Source of the DNA: Lingula anatina
Lineage: Eukaryota > Brachiopoda > Lingulata > Lingulida > Lingulidae
Assembly (NCBI RefSeq): GCF_001039355.2
Contig: NW_019775769.1
Span: 262,027 to 326,026 of the forward strand
DNA: 64,000 nt
Direction of reading: 5' to 3'
In this document: piece by piece, positions 39,401-51,400 of the stretch
Layout: every line of letters begins with the position of its first letter
Position numbering within the stretch: position 1 is the stretch's first letter
Program-made: the position numbers and the translations under genes
The notes under the pieces: generated by a model
What the model saw: the letters and a program-made list of their open reading frames with translations, nothing else
Told to the model about the DNA's origin: nothing
Database searches by the model: none

Positions 39401-42400
39401 AGCAATATTCAAGGGAGAACGCGTATTTCGAGCAAATCCAATGTGTCGGAAAAGATTCATCTTAACGCTGATCACAATCAAGAGTGACTATCAAAACAGC
39501 TTAAGCGGAACAATAGGCACTGCTTTGCCGATCGCTGTTTATGACTGTGACGACGTTACTGACTTTGTCTTGGTGGCGCGAGGTAATAACTAAACAATTC
39601 CATGTTTTCCCATATTCTTTATTATCGCTTTCTAACTACGCTATCTACAGTTTATTCCTCTACGTTCAACCTCTTACATCGTTCTCCCCGTCTACATTAC
39701 ATTCTTCACTTAAGTACAATAAGGTCGTGTCAATCAACTAAAGTGACATTACAAAACACTCCCCGCTCTTATTCGCTGCATGCTGTCACTTACTAACGTT
39801 ACATTATCTCCCGGGGACGATATGCCTGTCCCTAGGCATATTTAAAATTAAAATATTCCTTAATTAAAAATAAACTTTCTTAAACACTGCATTTGTCTAT
39901 TATCATAAATTCATGCAAAACAAAACTAAGTACATAGATTTTGTATTATAAACCTACGATAAGATAGAAATACAATTGACATGAAACTCCAAATATAACT
40001 TAAAGGAAGATAGATTGATAACTTTTTATGAAAATATGGTTGTTCGTGGATGTGCATTTACATGTTGTAATGTGCGGCCCAAGAGTACAGATACTATTAA
40101 TTGTTTTCTCTGCGCAGATGTTTAAATCTGTTACTCTCTTATTATGGCTCTGACACATTTCCTACGGTTTCTCTCTTTTCCTTGGTTGTCATTTTAGATT
40201 TAGTAGGAATGCACCAAGTGAGACAATCGGGCGGTACCTTCCCTGTCTAATGAGCAGCATTCACCACAACGGTACGACCAGCGCATCGTTCATGATGAAG
40301 TACCTGTTCATCTTCATATTTGTCCACACTGTAGCGCTCTCTTTTAATGACTATAAGAGAAACAATCGTTTTATATCAAACCCAATCCACGATTAAACAA
40401 AAAACATACCGGAAAATAATTAAGTAAGAATCTTCCTTAATGCATATCATCAGTTTCACGTCATCATCTTAAGTCCTATACCAATAACTGTATAGTTAAA
40501 TATCAATAACTAATAACTATAAGAACGACAAACTGAATATAGATATATTATAAATACTAAACGTATTTATTATTCAACACACAATACTTAATGTGTCATT
40601 ATAACCACATGCAATAACATATAAATCAAAGTTTACTCGTNTTCTCTGCTTGTTTTCTTTCTCCGAGTTCGTGTTCTCTAGTCCATTTTGAAGTTTGTCT
40701 GCCGAAATTGTTTTGAAATTCGGTTTTAAGAACATCGTAACTCGATTTTCTTGCGTCAGACAATTCGGATAACCATATTTCAGCAGGACCTTTCATGTAT
40801 AGCATAAAGGCATGCAATTTTCGATCTGGGGAATATTTATTCAAATTGCAGTAATTTTCGAACCTCGTAAGCCATAACCGCGCGTTTTCTGTCGAAAAGC
40901 CAAAGAATGTATCTATATTTGGACCAGAAGAAACTGAAGTTGGTTTTTCGTTCAACTCTGTAAGTTGCCTCTGAACTGCATGTAAAAGAGGGTCGCCCTT
41001 ACCCATAACATCTAATTTCATGTGAATGTCTTCTAACTGGTCTCGAATATCTAAAAAATCAAAAGGTTCTTCCTTACCTTTCATTTCCTTTGTTTGTCCC
41101 GTTGCCATCTTCTTTTCGGATAGAATACGTTCTCCTCTGGATGTCTGTCTGGTGACTGGTCCCTCTCTATTTGACATTATTCATATCGAAAGTCTCTTTA
41201 TCTTTTTGCATCCTCCACCATATGTGACGACGTTACTGACTTTGTCTTGGTGGCGCGAGGTAATAACTAAACAATTCCATGTTTTCCCATATTCTTTATT
41301 ATCGCTTTCTAACTACGCTATCTACAGTTTATTCCTCTACGTTCAACCTCTTACATCGTTCTCCCCGTCTACATTACATTCTTCACTTAAGTACAATAAG
41401 GTCGTGTCAATCAACTAAAGTGACATTACAAAACACTCCCCGCTCTTATTCGCTGCATGCTGTCACTTACTAACGTTACATGACAAAGGGGGCATGGCGC
41501 ATCCCTGTTCTATTGTTTCCCTAGACGTGCTGATGCTGCTAAGGTCCGCCCACCGAGTTAACCCATGCCAACGGCCCTTGACAACGAAGGCGGGGCATAG
41601 ACCAGGCCACCGGTGCCGATGTGTGCAGCATCAGAATCCTCAGAAAAAACATTTTTTTGTTCAAAATGTTAAACGTTAGATACACATTTAACCAATAATT
41701 AGACATAAAAAAACAAAAATGACGATTTTTAGCTATATTTGGGTACATCCGTACCTTAACGGAGGGTCAGTATTCCGGCATCTGGCGTAAAGCTGGCATT
41801 GGACCATTCTGCGACCTTACAAGTGTTATATCACGCAAGAATAAGGTGTTCAACTGGGCCGGGCTCTTCCCTTTAGAACGGGGATTTGCATCATTGCATG
41901 GTCATAGCTTCATTCACTTTTACAGTGTACACGTCCATTTTCTAAAGTATACCAGTATGTTTTCCATGTATCATCAGAACTGCCAAACCCATACTTATAC
42001 TAATACCTGTATCTAATCCTACAGATGTATACATACTCTGCTCGGAGCATGTCAACCCGTTCCCATACCATTCACACGGAAACGTAGAGCAATCAGTCTA
42101 CTCACCAAGGAAGAAATCGCTCCTATCCTGGCCAGTCGGATATATTCGCTTCAGAATTTTGCAGACTTTCTGATAATGTTTGTCGATGACCCTGAAGTAT
42201 GGTAAGTCCCCCTCTACAATTTTGTACATTTGATTTACATTTAATTATGGTCTTGTTGAATTTACCATTCCACACTTTATTTTAATATCAAATGCAAAAT
42301 TAATTAAAACCTCTCAGTTGCAATATCCAACAGCAATAAAAGTAACCCCCTATATACATGTACTTTATATATCACAGGCAGATACCGGTAGTTTGTAAGA

Positions 42401-45400
42401 TATCTCAAATTCTTCCCCCACAGGCAACACGTAGATCCCAGTCAGTGGTGGCTGAACACACTGCGCCCCCTAACGGCAGACGACAGTGACGGCGGTCAAT
42501 TAATAACGATGACAGAGCTACAGGGGATACGCGGCACCAACCCAACTAACATGACGGATTCTATGATGGAGAATGTAGTGACCAAACTGAACAACACACT
42601 GGCCGCATGGGCGACCGGGACGCTACAGGGCGCTGGGATGGTGAACTACACGGAGGCGTTCCAGAGGTTTGATAAGCTGGTCAACGATACCCAAGACGCC
42701 AAAAACGTATGTTTCCACATGGAGGTCACATTTAACCAAAGTTAAATTTGCCTTCTATAGGTGGTACTAAAAATACAACCAAAATTTGCAACAGTCGTGT
42801 TTTTATTAGTAAATTTAATTTGCTTAAGCATAAGCCAGGTTCCCTTGTCAGTCGATATGTAGAATGAAGTAAGCGTGCGAACATTCCGTACATGTAGTTA
42901 CATACGATATCTCTATACATTGCAGGAGGGGTCGGCCTCGATATTCGAATGGTTTAATAAAGCAAATCAACAATTTGTGGAAGCTTCAACAGTAAGTAAT
43001 GTAGGACGAATATGCTCAGTATATGAACCTTAACCATTGTTGAAAACCCAACTAAAAACAGATTTAAAGTTATGCAAAGGAACCAGTGTTCACATAGTAA
43101 GCCCTCATTTAGCTTTGTTTAAAAATAAAAGGTCGCTTTTGAAAACGCCCCGTGCGAAAAAGAGAGCATTAAAAACATTTAAAACATTTAGTGAGGTAAC
43201 TACTAAATGCTCACCTGCTCTTTGCTTCTTCCCTGGCGTGCGTTCATGAATTAACTTGGACCCCATTTCCAGAGATTAGATCGATCTACTTTAGATCGAC
43301 CTAACTCCCTGAGGGGTTCACGCTAAATAGCTGTCAGCCGAGCGGGCCCGAAAGTTAACCTCTGTACCTCCGTCATATTTCAGGCAAAAGGCGTCTGTGC
43401 CAAGGTACGAATACAAATTGTGCAGGAGCTGGTTCTAACCAGAGACGCCTTTGAAGCAAAGCTTGAGATCGAAAATGGTGATGTGAACGCCTTGGAAAAT
43501 ATCGGTGTTGAGATCTTTATAAAACACACAGACACGGGTGACGTTTCCACCCATCTGTTTTCTATAGGTAGGCTAATGTTGTTTATGTTTTCTTCCTTAT
43601 TAGAAACCTTCTAGTTGCTTCTATTGTAAATGTGTCCAACATATTTGTGTAGTGTTGTATAGGTCCTCTTGTAGGTAGTCATGAATACGTGCGTGCATCT
43701 CTGTTTGTGTGGTTACGTGCGTACATGCACGTGCGCGCGCGTGTGTTATAACAGTGTGGGCAGGTCATTCTTTCACGTTCTCGTTCTTAACATACTGTTA
43801 GGTGAGCCAGAGCTGACAGGACTGACGGGTGTGTCAGGTAATGGGTCGCTAGCTCCAGGTCAAGATGGCAGTGCAGTGTGGTTAATAGTGCCATACAGTG
43901 ACGCTGCCCCCACTGAGGACACGCAGTATGACATGGGTACGTGACGTCATCAGTTCATCAGTTCAGTTATTGATAAATATAGCAAGTGATAACAAGAGCG
44001 TAACGTTTACAATATAGAGTTAAAACGTGTGATTAACAATTCAATTTTTGTGTTGCATTTAATTAGTTTTTTTAGTTTTACTATTTTTAAACATATTGAA
44101 ACAATGATTGGTTTAAAAAGGTCTAACAAAGAATTTGTGTTTTAATGGTTAACCTTTTCTCTTCAAAAACACATTTATAGGCCTACTCCACGTTTCATGT
44201 AAGTATTCGATGCACGTTCCTCTAACAAACCCAATTAATTTTATGACCCTTTTAAAATTAATCCCAACATAACTATACTTTATCACTTACTTTTAAGGTG
44301 GAACATTATATTACACTTTGAACGGAGACGATATTAGAGTGCCACTATTTCCTGACACGGTCACCGTAAAACCGGACCCCAGACTTCACATTAAGTACTT
44401 CCTGGAGAAGTACGTTCAAGGTGACGACCCTTTCACGACAGGTGAGTCTGACCTCATATGACGTCATTTTACCCACCCATGTGACGTCATGCTCATACAG
44501 TGTTATTTTACGAATTTTATAGATATTTCCTATTCCGAGGATTGTGGATGGTAACTGATAACCTATTATTTTTGCGCGTTTTCTGTTCAGAGAATACCGG
44601 GTTCCATTCAATTATCCACACCTTAATCATTCCACGTGCCTATGCATTTATCCGTCATACTTTTAAGCAGATTAAATAAAACGGCCTCATTGCATATAGC
44701 CATACTCACATTATTTTCTGTGTCCATATCATAATGTTTTCCTGTGTATGTATTCTACCTCATGCAGGTGTCGTGGAGCCATCAGTCCCATTCTCTCTGG
44801 GTGTATTAGTGATAAACGAGGGATATGGTACAGCCAACCAAATGAAGATCACGTCATCCCAGCCCGAAATAATTGAAAATGAAAAGGGGTTGCTTATAAC
44901 TTTTGAAATAATTGGCGCTCAACTCGGACTTGAGCCAATATCGACCTCACTGGCTGTAAACTTTGGTGATATCCTCCCCATGACCACCAAGATGGCGCGG
45001 TGGATAATGACGTCATCACTTCCGGGCAAATTCTCTAATTATTCCGCCACATTTGAAAACATCAATCCACTTGGTAAGTTTCTGCGTAAGACAGGACACG
45101 GATACCAGTATTTAGTATTCGGGTTTTACAGTCATAGGTAAATTTTAAGTGTAATGCATTGATTTTTTCTAACCAATTGTTTTGAAAATGTTGTGTGTTT
45201 ATAACGCTTTAAGTTTTTTACATCTTATAATTATGTGAAACGCGAGTCAAATTTATCTTCTGATTACATCCTAGGCGACCCTCAGCTTTCGGTACTGGAC
45301 TCGGTTGAATTCTTCGAATTACTTCACGTGATCCGTGCGCAGCCGGATGATGGCATACCGGATTTCCTCGTCATGCCGGAGCAAAGTCTGGACTTGATGC

Positions 45401-48400
45401 CTAATGCCATATATACCAGCCACGATGGAAATCATCCGTATCCAGTATATATGGCAAATATTACCAGTGTGGAGTACGGCTCGGGAAAAGTCGTAACCGT
45501 AAGTTAATACTTGTATTTGTAAATATTTTCAAATGCTGTGCGAAATATCATTTTGTCATACATGTACACCTACTTCCGAAACTGTTGTTATTCAAGTTCA
45601 TTGAGTTTATATGATTGGGTTAGAATTGCATCCGTATACTTAATGTGTTATTTCTTAAGCGTTGAGATATTCCGTCCAACGGCCTGAAAAGTAAGGGGGT
45701 TATATGTACGTGTTGTAAGAGAACTTACGCTTCGGAAGATAGTACTTGCATGAAAGACGTCCTATTCGCAGTATGACGATTTGTGTCCCATGTTTTTGTC
45801 TTCCCCCATCCCCAATCCTGCCTCCAACCCCAAGCACCCACCCAAAGTAAAACCCGGGATCCACTGATGGTGCACTGGCTCGAAAGTTATTGTGGGAAAA
45901 TATATGAACTAAGGAAACAGTTGATGTCCAATCTGTGTCACTAGTCACAAATATTTGCAATATGCCCACAGAGATCATATGTATCCAGTATATGAGTGCT
46001 ACATTTGTATATGTTGTATTTTATCCTGTTGTAGATAACAGTCCGTTACGCAAACGCTGGGTGGAATTATGCCAGAGCAGAATACACCGGAGACAAGTCA
46101 CTGACCGTTTCATCCGTCACCAGGGACGACAGGCAATCAATTCTGCCCGAAAACGTCTGGTTAAGTAAAGTGAATGACGTAGACCTTCTACATATTGTAG
46201 ATCTGTACTCGACATCTGATGGTACCCACACGTACACCATCAGGTTCTCCAGAGTGAACGCTCTCCCTCCGGTATTTGACCAAACTTTCGTCTCTGTCAA
46301 TGTAAGTGAGGCTGCGCCAGCCGGCACCGTGATACACACGGCGTCTGTAGCAGACTCTGGTAACAGTAATGTGACATACAGAATGATGGCTGTTGTAGGT
46401 GCCAACGCTTCTAACTTTAATGTTAACGCTGAGACAGGTGAAATAACCATATCATCAGCGCTGGACAGAGAGAGCACTGAGCTTATAACCTTAACAGTTG
46501 TGGCAGTGGATGACGGTGACCAACCAAAGACTGGACAGCTGCTTATTGATGTCCACGTACTTGACGTCAATGACAATGCGCCTGTGTTTACACCACTGCG
46601 TTTTTCAGCTGCAATAGAGACAGACGCTCCGGTGAATTCGTCCGTTTTGCAGTTAACTGCGTCGGATTTGGACGTTGGAGCAAACGGGGAAGTCACATAT
46701 GGAATCGTTAATCCAGATGGCCATTTCCAAGTCGGTGCCGAAACTGGAATAATTTACACTGCATCTGCTCTAAGCACCTCGTCGTCTCCTTATGTCTTCC
46801 AGTGCTACGCGGTTGACAAAGGAGACCCTCCAAATCGAGTTGTAGAAACTGCAGAAGTCACTGTTGAGGTGGTACCTGTGAATAGACACGCACCCACTTT
46901 TAATTCTGATCGCTTTAATTTCTCCGTAGCGGAGGAAGAAAGTTCTGGAACTGAGGTCGGGAATGTTGCGGCAACTGACATTGACACCTGGCAGACGATA
47001 CATTACTCGCTTGACCCCAGTCAGAGCGTTCCTTTTCGTGTCAATAGAACAACTGGTGCCATCAGGACCACGGAGGTACTGGACTTTGAACGCGTCAATT
47101 CCTATCAATTTACAGTTATTGCAGAAGACAATGGCAGTCCACCAACAGGTTTCAAATCCGCCGAGGCCATTGTATCCGTGGTCTTAATTGATGTCAATGA
47201 CAACCCTCCAGTTTTTGAAAAGAGCGAGTATTCCATCACTGTGTTAGAAAACGCGCCGAGCGGTACAGCAGTCCTTCGCACGAGCGTAACCGATATCGAC
47301 TCGGGCGACAATGGACAACTTCTCTNNNNNNNNNNNNNNNNNNNNNNNNNNNNNNNNNNNNNNNNNNNNNNNNNNNNNNNNNNNNNNNNNNNNNNNNNNN
47401 NNNNNNNNNNNNNNNNNNNNNNNNNNNNNNNNNNNNNNNNNNNNNNNNNNNNNNNNNNNNNNNNNNNNNNNNNNNNNNNNNNNNNNNNNNNNNNNNNNNN
47501 NNNNNNNNNNNNNNNNNNNNNNNNNNNNNNNNNNNNNNNNNNNNNNNNNNNNNNNNNNNNNNNNNNNNNNNNNNNNNNNNNNNNNNNNNNNNNNNNNNNN
47601 NNNNNNNNNNNNNNNNNNNNNNNNNNNNNNNNNNNNNNNNNNNNNNNNNNNNNNNNNNNNNNNNNNNNNNNNNNNNNNNNNNNNNNNNNNNNNNNNNNNN
47701 NNNNNNNNNNNNNNNNNNNNNNNNNNNNNNNNNNNNNNNNNNNNNNNNNNNNNNNNNNNNNNNNNNNNNNNNNNNNNNNNNNNNNNNNNNNNNNNNNNNN
47801 NNNNNNNNNNNNNNNNNNNNNNNNNNNNNNNNNNNNNNNNNNNNNNNNNNNNNNNNNNNNNNNNNNNNNNNNNNNNNNNNNNNNNNNNNNNNNNNNNNNN
47901 NNNNNNNNNNNNNNNNNCTGTTGTGGGTGCCAACGCTTCTAACTTTAATGTTAACGCTGAGACAGGTGAAATAACCATATCATCAGCGCTGGACAGAGAG
48001 AGCACTGAGCTTATAACCTTAACAGTTGTGGCAGTGGATGACGGTGACCAACCAAAGACTGGACAGCTGCTTATTGATGTCCACGTACTTGACGTCAATG
48101 ACAATGCGCCTGTGTTTACACCACTGCGTTTTTCAGCTGCAATAGAGACAGACGCTCCGGTGAATTCGTCCGTTTTGCAGTTAACTGCGTCGGATTTGGA
48201 CGTTGGAGCAAACGGGGAAGTCACATATGGAATCGTTAATCCAGATGGCCATTTCCAAGTCGGTGCCGAAACTGGAATAATTTACACTGCATCTGCTCTA
48301 AGCACCTCGTCGTCTCCTTATGTCTTCCAGTGCTACGCGGTTGACAAAGGAGACCCTCCAAATCGAGTTGTAGAAACTGCAGAAGTCACTGTTGAGGTGG

Positions 48401-51400
48401 TACCTGTGAATAGACACGCACCCACTTTTAATTCTGATCGCTTTAATTTCTCCGTAGCGGAGGAAGAAAGTTCTGGAACTGAGGTCGGGAATGTTGCGGC
48501 AACTGACATTGACACCTGGCAGACGATACATTACTCGCTTGACCCCAGTCAGAGCGTTCCTTTTCGTGTCAATAGAACAACTGGTGCCATCAGGACCACG
48601 GAGGTACTGGACTTTGAACGCGTCAATTCCTATCAATTTACAGTTATTGCAGAAGACAATGGCAGTCCACCAACAGGTTTCAAATCCGCCGAGGCCATTG
48701 TATCCGTGGTCTTAATTGATGTCAATGACAACCCTCCAGTTTTTGAAAAGAGCGAGTATTCCATCACTGTGTTAGAAAACGCGCCGAGCGGTACAGCAGT
48801 CCTTCGCACGAGCGTAACCGATATCGACTCGGGCGACAATGGACAACTTCTCTATTTTATCTTGTACGGAGCCACTTTGTCGTTTAATGTTACACTGGAA
48901 GAGAGCACCGCCGTTCTCAGGACTACCGGTCCATTAGACAGAGAAACAAAGGCCTTGTATAACATAACAATTGTCGCCGTAGACGCTGGAACGCCGCGGC
49001 GCTCTGGTTCCGTCAAAGTGGAGGTGACGGTTGGTGACGTCAACGATAACCCACCAATGATAGCCCCAGAAACTAGCCCCATTCTGCTCTCCGCGGACAC
49101 TCCAGTGAATAGGGAGATATACGCTGTGAATGCCTACGATGTCGATTCAACAGGTAATTGGCTACTTTTTGTTCTGGATTTTAACAATCATTTCTCTTCA
49201 CAGACAATCCAAAGGTTTTCTTGACTTATTTATATTCATAATGGATTGTAGACCCAAATGTATAAATGTTTCTTATTGTATCCGCAAATTTGTAACAGCT
49301 GCGCATCAATTCGCCCACAATCATTTTACTAATAAACACTGCACTATGCAATATACAATGTAAGTTATTACTTTTCTTCTTCTATAATGTCAAAAACCTT
49401 GTCTACATTATGAATGTAATCATTTCCTTAGGGACAATTCGCTATGCAATCACGAGTGACGTCGGCGGCTTGTTTGGAATCAATTCCGAAAGTGGAGTTA
49501 TTCGCGTATTAAGACCTCTGGACCTCCTAGACGGTCCTCACAGTGTCATTGTGTGGGTATCAGACGGAGTCTACAACGCGTCAACGAGTCTAACTGTGCA
49601 AGTGGCGACATCTAACTTTTATCCACCAGTCTTCAGCGAACAAGGCTATGGAATAGAGGTAGGCCTACAGCATTGCGTATCTTTTATTGCGGACGTTTTA
49701 CGTCCTTCATACTGTAGAATTTCCCGCATTGCGTCACTTTTGAAATGCCTTTCTTCGCAGCGGAGTTGGGTCAAAAGTGAATGCCCCTCCCCTTTATCGT
49801 ATATCGGATATTCCCATGATGTTTGTCGCATTACCCTTTTTGTCATATACAAAAGCCAACTTGAAATAAAAATCAAGTGTGTAGTAAAGTAAATACTATA
49901 AGCAGTAAGTATATTTCATCTCTTAAATCATAAGACACCTTAAGAGGTAACCCTCCATCAAGAGCAAGCTGGTTTTATTCAGGTATCACTAACAGTATTA
50001 AAAAGTGACGTTTGGCCGTGAATGGGTTAATACATGCACGGTTTCCCGCAGAAAAATATATATATGCTTCTTTGTGACAGTTGATTTCATAACTTCATAT
50101 ATATTACATACGCATTATCATGTGTATGTCGCACCGTTTAATTAAAAAACACACAATATTATCATATCATGTAATAACTGCTGGTATACCACTCCCACGA
50201 TATAGGTACCTGAGGATACTCCGACCAATGAAGTTATCATTACTGTGAAAGCAGAGGATAATGACAGCAGTGTAGTCACATTCGAAATAACTAACCCGGA
50301 TGTTGGCAACGTTTTCTACTTGAATCCGGTGTCTGGTAGGTATACACTATTTACTTTGAGTGCATGTCAGCAAATATACCTACTACATAGATACATACAT
50401 AAATATACATGAACGTTTATCAAAAAAAACCTGATTTCGTATCTGGTATTTCTTAAGAAACTCAAATTGCTCGTCTTTTTAATAGAAACTATATCATTTC
50501 ATTTTCATCCTTTACACAAATTATATATAGGTCTGTATTGCTTATTTTAATCCTTTTTTAATTTTCCTGTTGCCCAGGTGACATCACGTTACTAGCAAGC
50601 CTTGACAAGGAGAGTGTGTCCGTGTACAACCTGACAGTGATTGCTAGAGATGGTGGAATCGGTGGACAGAATGTTCTGTCATCAATTGCCTCTGTGGTGA
50701 TCACAGTTGGTGACGTCAATGAGTATGACCCTCAGCTGGAGGTCAACTTCACGCACCTGTCTGTATATGAAGGTCAACCAGCCGGAACTTTTGTCACTCA
50801 GGTAGATCATCTAACACAATCTTTATAAGGGAGCCTGTTTAAAAAGTTGGATTAAAAGTATGTAAAAGGTTTTCGTGCCTTCTTTCTCTGCAGCACTCAA
50901 ATTTATATTTTCTCTGAAGACGATTTAATCTGTATGGATGATGAGGAGGAGGAAATATTTATATTCCTTGATATCAACAGAAGAGATTTTTAGAGAAACA
51001 CTGATGTATGTTCTCTGACTAATAGATAAAAATATTAACTTTAAAAGAAACTAAACAATAAGAATGTTTAAAATTAAGAAACAAATGGAAGTAAAGTCTT
51101 TTTGGTTTTAGTTATCCTCGTCAGATGGCGACACCTACCAAGATGTCCATCTGTCCTTAATCCAGTCGGCTACTGAGATGTTCACTGTAACTGAGGACGG
51201 CCAGATCCTCACTACGGGTACTTTAGACAGGGAGGACACGGCGACGTACAATATTGCTGTACAGGCAACTGACGACGGTAAATTAGCGCATGCGTACACT
51301 GTACATTCGTACATACGCTTAGTAGAATACGATGTTTTGAACGTGTATCGCTGACGTTTCAATTGTCGAAATTGATTTCTGTACAAAAATGGAAAGCACC

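Larger units (their letters stand above)
39546..41480 (-). mobile_element. LTR retrotransposon (Ty3/gypsy-like), internally incomplete
   Basis: Two direct repeats of 258 bases, 39546-39803 and 41223-41480, begin TGTGACGACG and end AACGTTACA, i.e. TG...CA ends. They look identical over their whole length. They are flanked by the same four bases, tgac, at 39542-39545 and 41481-41484, a target-site duplication. A gag-like frame lies on the minus strand, so the 5' LTR of the element is at 41223-41480. Total length is only 1,935 bases, with no recognisable protease, reverse transcriptase or integrase. A single n at 40641 interrupts gag, so the missing pol may be an assembly omission. Identical LTRs imply recent insertion. 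Confidence 0.88.
38359..42024. other. Gene 2 intron (3.7 kb) carrying the LTR retroelement
   Basis: This is the largest intron of gene 2. About half is the LTR element at 39546-41480. The rest (38359-39545 and 41481-42024) is AT-rich, with no exon I could place in phase. A frame at about 41773-41850 bounded by plausible splice signals was considered and left out. Confidence 0.6.

Noticed and set aside
41773-41850. Possible extra exon of gene 2 after the LTR element (reads ...[21 protein letters not shown])
   Set aside because: Splice-like ends exist, but the joins 38358 to 42025 already fit in phase and no domain continuity supports the added piece.
46067-48839. Long minus-strand open frames opposite the cadherin exons
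   Set aside because: They mirror the biased codon use of the cadherin repeats, have Ser/Thr-rich nonsense composition and no splice or domain support.
49130-49363. Open frame downstream of the cadherin exon, repeated at 53831-54064
   Set aside because: It lies in the intron after a good donor and is present twice only because the block is duplicated.
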